Below, one piece after another: positions 41,463 to 50,614 of a stretch of DNA of 64,000 bases. The position numbers were made by a program, and so were the translations under genes. The stretch is taken from the NCBI GenBank assembly GCA_944321525.1, contig CALULQ010000007.1, forward strand, positions 52,169-116,168, in the 5' to 3' direction. The first letter of the stretch is position 1. Each line of letters opens with the position of its first letter. This DNA is from an uncultured Paraprevotella sp. GTDB lineage: Bacteria; Bacteroidota; Bacteroidia; Bacteroidales; Bacteroidaceae. Under the pieces are notes generated by a model that saw only the letters and a program-made list of their open reading frames with translations, ran no database searches and was not told the DNA's origin.

Positions 41463-44400
41463 TTATTCCCCGGCCGGATGTTGCTGTTGGTATTCCGAGG
41501 GTGTCAGTCCGAATTCTTCTTTGAAGCAGCGGGTGAAATATTTGGGCGAGGAGAAGCCCGTGGCGTAGGCCACCTCGGCAATGGGGCGGTCGTGGCGCGC
41601 GAGCATCGCGCAGGCATATTTCAGCTTGACGTTGCGGATGAACTCCAGCGGCGTGAGCCCCGTCATGGCCTTCACTTTCCGGTGGAGCGTGGATTTGGAC
41701 ACGTTCAGGTCAGTAGCGAGCTGTTCCAGCCCGAAGCCTTCTTCGGCCAGGTGGGCGTGGATGCTGTCGGCCATGGTCTGCAGGAATTGCGTGTCGGCCG
41801 AGGCGTAGTCGAGGCTGGCCAGCTGCACGCGGTCTTCGGTCTTGAAGTCTTCCTGCCGTTGGTGCCGGGCACGGATGAGGTTGTCGATGCGCGCGGCCAG
41901 CACTTTCAGTTCGAAGGGCTTGGCCAGGAATCCGTCGGCTCCGGCCTCGTAGCAGGCCACCCTGTCGTCGGGGCTTTGCTTGGCCGTGAGCATAATGACG
42001 GGAATGTGGCTGGTTTCGATTTGCGACTTGACGCGGCGGCAGAGGGCGAAACCGTCCATGCCGGGCATCATCACGTCCGACACTACCACGTCCACGTCCT
42101 CGCGCTGCAACAGTGCCAAGGCCTCTTCGCCGCCCGTGGCCGTGGCCGTGCGATAGGCGGGCGACAGCACCTTGGCCATCATGGAAAGCAATTGCGTGTT
42201 GTCGTCCACGAGCAGCACGAGCGGCCGGTCGGTTCCGTCGTCGGGGGCTGTCGCGTCGGTTTCGGTGCGTGGCGCGCCTTGTCCCGCGGGGCTTTCGGGT
42301 TGTCCGGGCGCTTCTTCCTTGGCGGGTTGGGGCGGCGCTGCGGCGGGCAAGTCGATGGGCAACGTCAGGGTGAAGCGCGCCCCCTTGCCCGGTTCGCTTT
42401 CCAACGTGAGCGAACCGTGGTGCAACTCTGCCAGTTCGCGTGAAAGGGCCAGCCCGATGCCGTTGGACTGTCCGGGACGGGCGTTGCTGCCGGTGTAGAA
42501 GCGCTCGAACACCTTCTGCGCCTCCTTGCACGGGATGCCCGGCCCTTCGTCCTGCACGGTGAACACGACATGGCGCCCGTCGGCGCAGGGCTTTGTTTCC
42601 ACGGTGAAATCGATGTTTTTCCCTTCGGGCGTATATTTCACGGCGTTGGACAAGAGGTTGTAGAGTATCTTGTCCGCCTTGTCGAAGTCGAGCGTGCCGC
42701 GGCATTCCCCTTCTGGGATGTGCACGCGCAGCCGCACGCCTTTCTGCTCGGCCAGCGGCAGGAAGAAGTCGGAGCACAGCTGACGCGCGAAGGCGAACAC
42801 CGAGCCTTCGCTCGGGCGGAGTTCCAGCGTCCCGTTCTCGGCCTTGCGGAAGTCCAGCGCCTGCGCGAGCAGATGTTTCAGCCGCGTGATGTTGTGGCGC
42901 AGGATGCCGGCCTGTTGCCGCTCGGCGGGATAGGTTTGTGTCCAGTAGTCGCCCACGCATGAGATGACGCTGAGCGGCGTGAGCAGGTCGTGCGAGATGT
43001 TGGTGAAGTAGTCCAGCTTGGCTTGCGTCAGGGCTTCGTGCAGTTTCAGCTGGTTCTGGCTGCGCAGCCGGCCCAGGTAGAGCCGCAGCAGCAGGGTGGC
43101 GAGCAGCACGGCCAGCAGGGCGTAGGCGGCGTAGGCCCACGGCGTTTCATACCAGGCAGGCAACCGCGTGACGGCGAGCAGCGCGGCGGCGCCTTGCCAG
43201 TGGCCGTAGGCGTCGGTGGCCTTCACCAGCAGGCGGTATCTGCCTTTGGGCAGGTTCTGGTAGTAGGCCGTGTTCTCGCCTTCGGGCAGGTAGTTCCACG
43301 TCTTGTCAAGTCCCTCCAGGCGGAAAGCATAGCGCACGCCGGTGCTGCGGGCGTGGTCCAGGGTGGAGAAACTGATGGAGATGTTGGTGGCCTCCGGGCG
43401 CAGGACGACGGAATGCCTGTTGGGCACTCCTTGCGTGAGGTCCGGCGAGGGATTGAAGAGCAGGCTGCGCGTCCCGCACCGTATGTCGGTCAGCACCGCC
43501 GGACGTGGCGGGGCGGGAGTGGAGCCGGCATGGGGCGGGGCGATGGCGACCACTCCGCCGAACCCTCCGGCGTAGAGCGTGCCCGGGGCGGAGAGGATGG
43601 CGGCTTTTTCGCGGAAGATGGAGACGGCCATGTCGCCGTCGGCCGGGCGGCATTGGCGCAGGTTTTGGGTGGCGATGTCGTAGTGCACAATCTGGTTGTG
43701 GCAGATCAGCCACAGGTGGTGTCCCTGCCCCAGGAGGTTGAGGATGGTCTTGCCTTGGGTGTTGAAACGGTCGCTGGCGTCCTGGAATTGCGCCTGGCCG
43801 CGCGCGGCATGCAGGATGCGGCCGTGGTCGGTGGCGACCCAGAAGCCCCCTTCCTCGTCGGCGTACAGGAAGCGCGCGACTTCCGTTTCAGGCGAAGGGA
43901 AGCGGGACTGTTGCCGGTGGCATGCCAGGCGTCCGCCTTCAGGCTTTAGCTGGTAAAGGAATCGGCCGGTGGCGCCCCACACGTTGCCGCGGGCATCGGC
44001 ATGGAGGGCGGTGAAGTGCAGGCTGTCGGGAGTGGAGAGCGGCAGGGTGTCTTGCGGCGTGTGGCAAACGATGCGGCCCTCGTGGCGCGTCCACAGTTTG
44101 CCGTCCGGGGTCGCCTGCATTTGCTGGGCCGTGGCGGAAATGCCCGAAGTGAGGGAGGGGTCGAGGGTGCGGACGGTGTGGAACTCCCCGCCGGAAAGCT
44201 TGATGAGGTGGAGGCGGCTTGTGTGGGGGGCGGCCACCCACAGGCCGTTGTCGGCAGGACTGAAGGCCGCGACGCGCACGTCCATCGTTTGCTTCAGGGC
44301 TGCGGGGGAGGAAAGGACGGTCTGGCCGTTGGTAGGGTCGTGCAGGCACAACCCGAACCGGTCCTGGATGAACCAGAAGCGTCCCGCGCCGTCGCGGTCG

Positions 44401-45482
44401 AGCGTGAGCAGGTTGGGACGGCTGCCCAGTTCGGCGCTGACTTGCTGCAGCGGATAGTTGCGGACGGTTTCCGCGTGGAAGGTCAGCACTGCGCCGCCGT
44501 CGTAGGAACTGAGCCACAGGTTGCCGTCGCGGTCGTTGAGGAACTGGGTGTACATCTTGCCTGTGTCGACCTGCGGGGGCAGGGGCACGGGCATGAGGCT
44601 GCCCGAGGCGCGGTCGTAGCGGAAGGCGTGGAGGCGGTCGTAGGACAAGGCCCAGAGGTAGCCGAAGGTGTCGTCCTGCGTCAGGCTGAAGAAGTAGTTG
44701 TCGGGGCCTTCCCGGTGCGCGTGCCCCATCTCCTGCCGCACGTAGTGAACTTGTTTCCAGTTCTTTCCGGGGACGATTTGCCACAGTCCTTCTCCCCACG
44801 TGGTGAGCCAGTAGTGCCCTTCCCGGTCGCGGAACATGCTGATGGGCGTTGCCGGTTGCCCTTCGGCTGGCAGCGGGGTCAGCCACCGTTCGTGCGGGGA
44901 GAAGGTAAACACGCCGCCGTTCGTGCAGATCCACAGCCTTTCGTCTTTCCGGTCGTAGAAGAGCGAGTTGATGCGGGAATGCAGTTGTCCCGGCAGGGGC
45001 AGCAACAGGGTGTCGGTCGGGGCGGGCGAGAGGCGGAATGCGAACAGGCGGTCGTCCGTGGCGGCCCACACGGTGTTCCGTCCGTCGGAGCAGAGGGAAC
45101 GGATGTAGGCGTTTTGCAGGGTGCGCTCTTCGGGCGGGGCGATTTGGTAAGTCTGCTTGTCAATGCAGTTCAGTCCCTGGGGCGTGCCCACCCACAGGAA
45201 CAGGCTGTCTTCGGCGATGCAGGTGATGTGGCTGTGGCTGAGGCACGGCCCCTCGGGTGAGCCCGATTGGAATATCTGCAACCGGTAGCCGTCGTAGCGC
45301 GCCAGTCCGCCCGTGGTGCCCACCCAGATAAAACCGTCGCGGTCCTGATGGAGGCAGGTCATTTCGTTCGAGGGCAACTGCTCGGCAAAAGGGAAGCCGG
45401 ACGACCAGATGGCTTGCGCCACGCCGTGGAAGGGGAAGGCCAAGCATAAGTATAGATAGAAGAATATGTTCCTTATGTTCAT
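41463..45482 (-). CDS. Hybrid two-component system 2 (sensor kinase, receiver, AraC output in one chain)
   Basis: 1339 residues. Signal sequence, beta-propeller repeats (about 30-690, beginning DRDGFIWVGTTGGLARYDGY), Y_Y_Y domain (about 700-780), membrane helix (YAAYALLAVLLATLLLRLYL, about 784-803), HisKA with His831 in NISHDLLTPL, ATPase (LLSNAVKYTPEG, DEGPGIPC, NGIGLALSRELAELHHG), receiver with Asp1136 in VVSDVMMPGMDG, and AraC helix-turn-helix ending PKYFTRCFKEEFGLTPSEY. Same architecture as HTCS 1 but clearly diverged in the propeller, so a different ligand is likely. Divergent from the TonB-dependent receptor and upstream of GH2 in the same direction; both are candidate targets. Confidence 0.95.
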   Translation of the reverse strand: MNIRNIFFYLYLCLAFPFHGVAQAIWSSGFPFAEQLPSNEMTCLHQDRDGFIWVGTTGGLARYDGYRLQIFQSGSPEGPCLSHSHITCIAEDSLFLWVGTPQGLNCIDKQTYQIAPPEERTLQNAYIRSLCSDGRNTVWAATDDRLFAFRLSPAPTDTLLLPLPGQLHSRINSLFYDRKDERLWICTNGGVFTFSPHERWLTPLPAEGQPATPISMFRDREGHYWLTTWGEGLWQIVPGKNWKQVHYVRQEMGHAHREGPDNYFFSLTQDDTFGYLWALSYDRLHAFRYDRASGSLMPVPLPPQVDTGKMYTQFLNDRDGNLWLSSYDGGAVLTFHAETVRNYPLQQVSAELGSRPNLLTLDRDGAGRFWFIQDRFGLCLHDPTNGQTVLSSPAALKQTMDVRVAAFSPADNGLWVAAPHTSRLHLIKLSGGEFHTVRTLDPSLTSGISATAQQMQATPDGKLWTRHEGRIVCHTPQDTLPLSTPDSLHFTALHADARGNVWGATGRFLYQLKPEGGRLACHRQQSRFPSPETEVARFLYADEEGGFWVATDHGRILHAARGQAQFQDASDRFNTQGKTILNLLGQGHHLWLICHNQIVHYDIATQNLRQCRPADGDMAVSIFREKAAILSAPGTLYAGGFGGVVAIAPPHAGSTPAPPRPAVLTDIRCGTRSLLFNPSPDLTQGVPNRHSVVLRPEATNISISFSTLDHARSTGVRYAFRLEGLDKTWNYLPEGENTAYYQNLPKGRYRLLVKATDAYGHWQGAAALLAVTRLPAWYETPWAYAAYALLAVLLATLLLRLYLGRLRSQNQLKLHEALTQAKLDYFTNISHDLLTPLSVISCVGDYWTQTYPAERQQAGILRHNITRLKHLLAQALDFRKAENGTLELRPSEGSVFAFARQLCSDFFLPLAEQKGVRLRVHIPEGECRGTLDFDKADKILYNLLSNAVKYTPEGKNIDFTVETKPCADGRHVVFTVQDEGPGIPCKEAQKVFERFYTGSNARPGQSNGIGLALSRELAELHHGSLTLESEPGKGARFTLTLPIDLPAAAPPQPAKEEAPGQPESPAGQGAPRTETDATAPDDGTDRPLVLLVDDNTQLLSMMAKVLSPAYRTATATGGEEALALLQREDVDVVVSDVMMPGMDGFALCRRVKSQIETSHIPVIMLTAKQSPDDRVACYEAGADGFLAKPFELKVLAARIDNLIRARHQRQEDFKTEDRVQLASLDYASADTQFLQTMADSIHAHLAEEGFGLEQLATDLNVSKSTLHRKVKAMTGLTPLEFIRNVKLKYACAMLARHDRPIAEVAYATGFSSPKYFTRCFKEEFGLTPSEYQQQHPAGE

Positions 45483-45503
45483 GGTAAACAGCGATAAGGA
45501 GAG

Positions 45504-45535
45504 CAAAGTTATCCAAAAGCGCTTGCATCTTCAAA
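45504..45535 (-). promoter_or_regulatory. Promoter of HTCS 2
   Basis: Minus strand: TTTG (45535-45532), 20-base spacer, TAACTTTG (45511-45504). Confidence 0.65.
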
Positions 45536-45558
45536 TTTTTCCGCGAAAAATAATCCGT

Positions 45559-45592
45559 TTTGCGGCAGGTTGCATTTCTATGCTTATTTTTG
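45559..45592 (+). promoter_or_regulatory. Promoter abutting the TonB-dependent receptor start
   Basis: TTTG (45559-45562), 22-base spacer, TATTTTTG (45585-45592), ending 4 bases before the ATG at 45597. If used, the transcript would be leaderless or nearly so. Confidence 0.45.
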
Positions 45593-45596
45593 CAGT

Positions 45597-47990
45597 ATGG
45601 AAACCGAAGGAGTAAGGAAATTTGCATGCGTGTGCCTCTTGGCCGGATGTGCCGTGGCGCAGGTGGCGGCCCAGTCGGCCTTCGAGGTGCGCGGCCGCGT
45701 CATCGACCGCTTGAGCCGTCAGCCGGTCATCGGGGCGTTGGTCTGGCCCGTGGGAGCCGACACGTTGCGCACCGTGACGGACACTGCCGGTGTGTTCAGC
45801 CTGCAGGGAGTGCCGCCGGGCATCTTTGCCTTCCGCGTCACGGCGGCGGGCTATGTGCCGCAGGACACGCCGGATTATATCGTGTCGGCCGCGACACCCG
45901 AAGTGAACGTGGAGCTGGACGAGGAAGTGAAGTCGCTCGGAACGCTGACCGTGCGGCCCAAGTCGTATGGCCGGACGGCGGAGTCGCCCGTCAGCGTGCA
46001 GGTCATCGGCCTGCGCGAAATCGAGAAAAGCCCGGGGGCCAACCGCGACATCTCGCGCATCGTGCGCGGCTATCCGGGAGTGGCGTTCTCGCCGGTGGGC
46101 TACCGTAACGACCTGATTGTGCGCGGCGGCGGGCCTTCGGAGAACCGCTTCTACATGGACGGCATAGAGATTCCGAACATCAACCACTTTGCCACGCAGG
46201 GCGCCACGGGAGGCCCGGTGAGCATCGTCAATGCCGACTTGGTGCGCGAGATAAAGTTCTACACCGGCGCTTTCCCCGCCGACCGCGCCGGGGCGATGAG
46301 TTCCGTGCTCGATTTCCGGCTGCGCGACGGCCATTCGGAGCGGCAGTCGTTCAAGGCAACCCTCGGCGCTTCGGAGGCCGCCCTGAGCGGCAGCGGGCAC
46401 ATCGGGGAGAAAACCACTTATTTGTTCTCCATCCGGCAGTCGTACCTGCAACTGCTGTTCAAGATGATAGGTTTGCCCTTCCTGCCCAACTACATCGACG
46501 GGCAGTTCAAGGTGAAGACGCGGCTGACGCCCTACGATGAACTGACGGTGATGGGATTGGCAGGCGTGGACCGCATGGAACTGAACACCGACTTGGAGGG
46601 GGAAGACGAGGGCTCGGATTACATCTTGAGCTATCTGCCCAAGATTGAGCAGGAGACCTTCACCGTGGGGGCGACCTACCGCCATTATGCGGGACGGCAT
46701 GTGCAGACTTACGTGCTGAGCCACAATTTTCTGAATGACAAGAACCTGAAATACCGCGACAATGATGATTCGTCGGACGACAACCTGACGCTCCGACTGC
46801 GCTCCACGGAACAGAAGACGACGCTGCGCGCGGAGAACAGCACTACGTTGCCGCAAGGCTGGACGCTGAAGGAAAGTGCCGAGGTGAACTACATGGATTA
46901 TGCCGACAACGAGCGGCGCCTGCTCGCCTTGGGCGAATGGTCGGCCTATCGCACGCATCTGGGGCTGGTGGCCTACGGCGCATCCGTGTCGGCGGCCTAC
47001 ACGGCACCGGAGGAGCGGTGGAGCGCGGCCGTGGGATTGCGGGCCGACGGCAACAATTATTCGGTGCGCATGGCCCGACCGTGGGAGCAGCTCTCGCCAC
47101 GCGCTTCGTTCCGTTATGTGTTTTCGCCCCATTGGTCGGTGGCCGCCTCGGGCGGATGGTATCATCAGTTGCCGCCTTATACGGCTTTGGGATACAAGGA
47201 AGGCGGACGGCTGGTCAACAAGGATTTGCGCTACATGAACGTGGCCCAGGCCGCGGCGGGCGGGGAGTGGAAGGCCAACGACCGCTGGGCCTTGTCGGTG
47301 GAAGGCTTCTATAAATCCTACCATCGTGTGCCGTTGTCGCTGGCCGACGGCGTGCCCCTCACGTGCAAGGGGACGGATTACGGCGTGGTGGGTAACGAGG
47401 CGCTGGTGTCCACCGCACAAGGCCGGGCCTACGGTGTGGAAGCCCTCATGCGCTGGACGCTGCCCGACCGGCTGAACCTGACCGGTTCGTTCACGTGGTA
47501 CCGCAGTGAGTATCGTGCCGATCGTCATGCCGGTTACGTGCCGTCAGCATGGGACAACCGCTTCATCCTTAACATGAGCGGCACGTACGACCTTCCGCGA
47601 CGTTGGAGCGTGGGGATGCGGCTCAGCTGTATCGGCGGCTCGCCTTACACGCCCTACGACGAAGTGGCTTCTTCTTATAAGACCTATTGGGATGCCAACG
47701 GCCGTTCGGCATCTGATTACAGCCGTTACAATGAGGGGCGGCTGCCCGCCTTCGCCCAGTTGGACGTGCGGGTGGACAAGGAGTTCTATTTCAAGCGTTG
47801 GCGGTTGGGGCTCTATGTGGACTTGCAGAACGTCACGGTGAGCAAGCTCCGCCAGCAGGACGTGTTCATGAGCACGGGCGTGGTGGAGAATCCCGAAGCT
47901 CCGCTCAAGGAGCAGCGTTACAAGATGCGCCGCATCGAGCAGGTGAGCGGCACGCTCCTGCCCACCATCGGGCTGACGGTGGAGCTGTGA
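45597..47990 (+). CDS. TonB-dependent receptor with N-terminal carboxypeptidase-regulatory-like domain
   Basis: 797 residues. Signal peptide about 1-26 (AQVAAQ), CarboxypepD_reg-like beta domain (about 30-110, VRGRVIDRLSRQPVIGALV), plug (about 125-230, with GYRNDLIVRGGGPSENRFYMDGIEIP) and a beta barrel to the C-terminus. It is too short for SusC and no SusD follows, so it is closer to CirA/BtuB-like receptors that import small ligands with TonB energy across the outer membrane. Its place opposite HTCS 2 suggests that its cargo is related to the glycan locus, but metals or cofactors are possible. Start 45597 is used; ATG 45570 lies upstream of the promoter -7 element. Confidence 0.9.
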   Translation: METEGVRKFACVCLLAGCAVAQVAAQSAFEVRGRVIDRLSRQPVIGALVWPVGADTLRTVTDTAGVFSLQGVPPGIFAFRVTAAGYVPQDTPDYIVSAATPEVNVELDEEVKSLGTLTVRPKSYGRTAESPVSVQVIGLREIEKSPGANRDISRIVRGYPGVAFSPVGYRNDLIVRGGGPSENRFYMDGIEIPNINHFATQGATGGPVSIVNADLVREIKFYTGAFPADRAGAMSSVLDFRLRDGHSERQSFKATLGASEAALSGSGHIGEKTTYLFSIRQSYLQLLFKMIGLPFLPNYIDGQFKVKTRLTPYDELTVMGLAGVDRMELNTDLEGEDEGSDYILSYLPKIEQETFTVGATYRHYAGRHVQTYVLSHNFLNDKNLKYRDNDDSSDDNLTLRLRSTEQKTTLRAENSTTLPQGWTLKESAEVNYMDYADNERRLLALGEWSAYRTHLGLVAYGASVSAAYTAPEERWSAAVGLRADGNNYSVRMARPWEQLSPRASFRYVFSPHWSVAASGGWYHQLPPYTALGYKEGGRLVNKDLRYMNVAQAAAGGEWKANDRWALSVEGFYKSYHRVPLSLADGVPLTCKGTDYGVVGNEALVSTAQGRAYGVEALMRWTLPDRLNLTGSFTWYRSEYRADRHAGYVPSAWDNRFILNMSGTYDLPRRWSVGMRLSCIGGSPYTPYDEVASSYKTYWDANGRSASDYSRYNEGRLPAFAQLDVRVDKEFYFKRWRLGLYVDLQNVTVSKLRQQDVFMSTGVVENPEAPLKEQRYKMRRIEQVSGTLLPTIGLTVEL

Positions 47991-48057
47991 CAACGGTATG
48001 CCCCGCCGCGCGTTCCCGGGAAAGAGCGAGGGACGGAGGAATGCAGGAAACATAAAA

Positions 48058-48092
48058 ACACGCCCCGCAAGAAGTGGTCTTGCGGGGCGTGT
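48058..48092. terminator. Terminator between the receptor and malic enzyme genes
   Basis: Perfect 15-base stem ACACGCCCCGCAAGA (48058-48072) with TCTTGCGGGGCGTGT (48078-48092), loop AGTGG. On the minus strand it is followed by TTTTT, so it mainly ends malic enzyme transcripts. Confidence 0.8.
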
Positions 48093-48153
48093 CGATGTTA
48101 TCAGGTTGCCGTCCGGAGCCTTGTGCCAACAGGTCATGCGCCGGAGTGCGGCA

Positions 48154-50448
48154 TTAGTCCTTCTTTTGCTTTTTCTTCATCACGATGGCATCGATGACGG
48201 CCACGGCCGTGATGTTCACGATGTCGCGCACGGAGCTTTCGAAGTCGGTGAAGTGGATGGGTTTGTTCAGGCCCATCTGGATGGGGCCGATCATCTCCAT
48301 CTCGTCGCCGTTCAAGGCCTGCAGCAACTGGTAGCCGGCGTTGGCCGAACTCAGGTTGGGGAAGACGAGTGTGTTGACTTCCTTGCCCTGCAGGCGGGTA
48401 AACGGATACTTGCGGTCGCGCAGCTCGTCGTTGATGGCGAAGTTCACTTGCATTTCGCCGTCGATGGCCAGATCGGGATAGTTCGCCTGCATGTATTCCA
48501 CGGCTTTGTGCATGCTGGCCGGACTGCCGTTGTTGTCCGTGCCGAAGTTGGAGTACGACAGCATGGCCATCACCGGTTCGTGGTTGAAGAAGCGCACGGT
48601 CTTCTCGGACAAGCGCGCGATGTCGATGAGCGTTTCCGTGTCCGGGTGGCGGTTGATTAGCGTGTCGGCCAAGAAGTAAGTGCCCTTCTTGGAGTTCATG
48701 ATGTGCATGGTGCCGAAGTGCTTGTATCCCGGCTGTATGCCGATGACTTCCTTGGCCACCTTGATGGTGTTGGAATACTTGGTGTAGACGCCGGTGATGA
48801 ACGCGTCGGCCTCGCCCGTCTCCACCATCATCATGCCGAAATAGTTGCGCTCGAACATCTTGTCGTTGGCCTCTTCGAAGGTGTAGCCCTCGCGGGCCCT
48901 TTTCTCGGCCAGGATCTTGGCGTAGCGTTCGCGGCGTTCGGCCTCGTTGTCGTGGCGCAGGTTGATGACTTCAATGCCGTCCAGGCTGAGGTCAAGCTCT
49001 TTGGCCAGTTTGGCGATGCGCTCGTCGTTGCCCAGCAGGATGGGTTGGCAGATGCCTTCGGCCTTGGCCTCCACGGCCGCCTTGAGCATGTTGGGGTGGA
49101 TGCCTTCGGCAAACACCACGCGTTGCGGGTTGCGCCGTGCGGCGTCGCGCAGTTGGCGCGTCAGCTTGGATTCGTAGCCCATGAGTTCGCGCAGGTGCAG
49201 GGCATAAGCGTCCCAGTCCGTGATGGGTTTGCGGGCCACGCCGCTTTCCATGGCGGCCCGTGCCACGGCCATGGACACTTCGGTGATGAGGCGCGGGTCT
49301 ACGGGCTTCGGGATGAAGTAGGAGGGACCGAAGGTGAGGTTGTTCACGTGGTAGGCCGCGTTCACCACGTCGGGCACCGGCTTCTTGGCGATACCGGCGA
49401 TGGCCCGCACGGCGGCCAGCTTCATCTCCTCGTTGATGGCTGTGGCGCCCGTGTCGAGCGCACCGCGGAAGATGTAGGGGAAGCCGATGACGTTGTTGAT
49501 CTGGTTCGGGTAGTCGGAGCGTCCCGTGGCCATCAGCACGTCGGGGCGGGAGGCCATGGCGTCCTCGTATGAGATTTCGGGCACGGGGTTGGCCAGGGCG
49601 AACACGATGGGCGAGGGAGCCATGCTGCGCACCATGTCCTGCGTCAGCACGTTGCCGCGCGAGAGCCCGAGGAACACGTCGGCGCCCTTGATGGCTTCGG
49701 CCAATGTGTGCACGTCCGTGCGGTCGGTGGCGAAGAAGCGTTTCTGTTCGTTCAGGTCGGTGCGCTCCTTGGTGATGACGCCCTTGCTGTCCAGCATCAG
49801 GATGTTCTCCAGGCGGGCGCCTAATGATATGTATAGTTTGGTGCACGACACGGCGGATGCGCCGGCGCCGTTGACCACGATCTTCACGTCTTCAATCTTC
49901 TTCCCGGCCACCTCCAAGGCGTTCAGCAGTCCGGCGCTGGAGATGATGGCCGTGCCGTGCTGGTCGTCGTGCATGACGGGGATGTCGAGTTCCTCTTTCA
50001 GGCGGCGCTCAATCTCGAAACATTCGGGCGCCTTGATGTCCTCCAGGTTGATGCCGCCGAACGTGGGGGCGATGGCCTTCACGGCCTGGATGAACTTCTC
50101 GGGGTCTTTTTCGTTGACTTCGATGTCGAACACGTCGATGCCTGAGTATATCTTGAAGAGCAGGCCTTTGCCTTCCATCACCGGTTTCCCGGCCAGCGCG
50201 CCGATGTCGCCCAGTCCGAGCACGGCCGTTCCGTTGGAGATGACGGCCACGAGGTTGCCTTTCGCCGTGTAGCGGTAGGCGTCGTGCGGGTTCTTTTGGA
50301 TTTCGAGGCACGGCTCGGCCACTCCGGGCGAGTAGGCCAGCGATAAGTCAGTCTGTGTGCTGTGGGGCTTGGTGGGCACCACTTCGATTTTTCCGGGCTT
50401 GCCCTGCTCGTGGTAGCGCAAAGCCATTTCTTTGGTGATCTTTGTCAT
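48154..50448 (-). CDS. maeB: NADP-dependent malic enzyme with phosphotransacetylase-like domain
   Basis: 764 residues, the length of MaeB fusion enzymes. N-terminal malic enzyme (about 1-425: SLAYSPGVAEPCLEI, MHDDQHGTAIISSAGLLNAL with metal-binding Asp residues, and the NAD(P)-fold VVNGAGASAVSCTKLYI) and a C-terminal phosphate acetyl/butyryltransferase-like domain (about 430-760) that is regulatory in E. coli MaeB. Converts malate to pyruvate and CO2 with reduction of NADP, supplying NADPH and pyruvate. Ends in KKKQKKD. Has its own promoter and is divergent from the Sua5/YrdC gene. Confidence 0.95.
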   Translation of the reverse strand: MTKITKEMALRYHEQGKPGKIEVVPTKPHSTQTDLSLAYSPGVAEPCLEIQKNPHDAYRYTAKGNLVAVISNGTAVLGLGDIGALAGKPVMEGKGLLFKIYSGIDVFDIEVNEKDPEKFIQAVKAIAPTFGGINLEDIKAPECFEIERRLKEELDIPVMHDDQHGTAIISSAGLLNALEVAGKKIEDVKIVVNGAGASAVSCTKLYISLGARLENILMLDSKGVITKERTDLNEQKRFFATDRTDVHTLAEAIKGADVFLGLSRGNVLTQDMVRSMAPSPIVFALANPVPEISYEDAMASRPDVLMATGRSDYPNQINNVIGFPYIFRGALDTGATAINEEMKLAAVRAIAGIAKKPVPDVVNAAYHVNNLTFGPSYFIPKPVDPRLITEVSMAVARAAMESGVARKPITDWDAYALHLRELMGYESKLTRQLRDAARRNPQRVVFAEGIHPNMLKAAVEAKAEGICQPILLGNDERIAKLAKELDLSLDGIEVINLRHDNEAERRERYAKILAEKRAREGYTFEEANDKMFERNYFGMMMVETGEADAFITGVYTKYSNTIKVAKEVIGIQPGYKHFGTMHIMNSKKGTYFLADTLINRHPDTETLIDIARLSEKTVRFFNHEPVMAMLSYSNFGTDNNGSPASMHKAVEYMQANYPDLAIDGEMQVNFAINDELRDRKYPFTRLQGKEVNTLVFPNLSSANAGYQLLQALNGDEMEMIGPIQMGLNKPIHFTDFESSVRDIVNITAVAVIDAIVMKKKQKKD

Positions 50449-50493
50449 GTTATGATGTATTATTGAGTCTGTTTTCGTTTGGAAAATGCCTCA

Positions 50494-50501
50494 CAAAGAT
50501 A
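50494..50501 (-). promoter_or_regulatory. Promoter -7 element of maeB
   Basis: Minus strand reads TATCTTTG, 45 bases before the ATG. Confidence 0.6.
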
Positions 50502-50584
50502 CGAAAAAATCAGCTTCGTTTTTCGTTCTTATGATTTTTTCATTATCTGCGGGCGCGGATAACCTTAAAATCGAAAGAAAATGA

Positions 50585-50592
50585 TACCTTTG
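50585..50592 (+). promoter_or_regulatory. Promoter -7 element of the Sua5/YrdC gene
   Basis: TACCTTTG, 22 bases before the ATG at 50615; no convincing -33 TTTG. Confidence 0.55.
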
Positions 50593-50614
50593 CACGAAGA
50601 AAAGAAAGGAAACC

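Noticed and set aside
45570..45597. Earlier ATG at 45570 for the TonB receptor
   Set aside because: It lies upstream of the likely -7 element and adds a hydrophobic stretch before the charged start of the signal peptide.
20999..47990. SusC/SusD pair expected in a polysaccharide utilisation locus
   Set aside because: The only receptor is 797 residues with no SusD-like lipoprotein next to it; the fasciclin and TlpA-like lipoproteins are not SusD.
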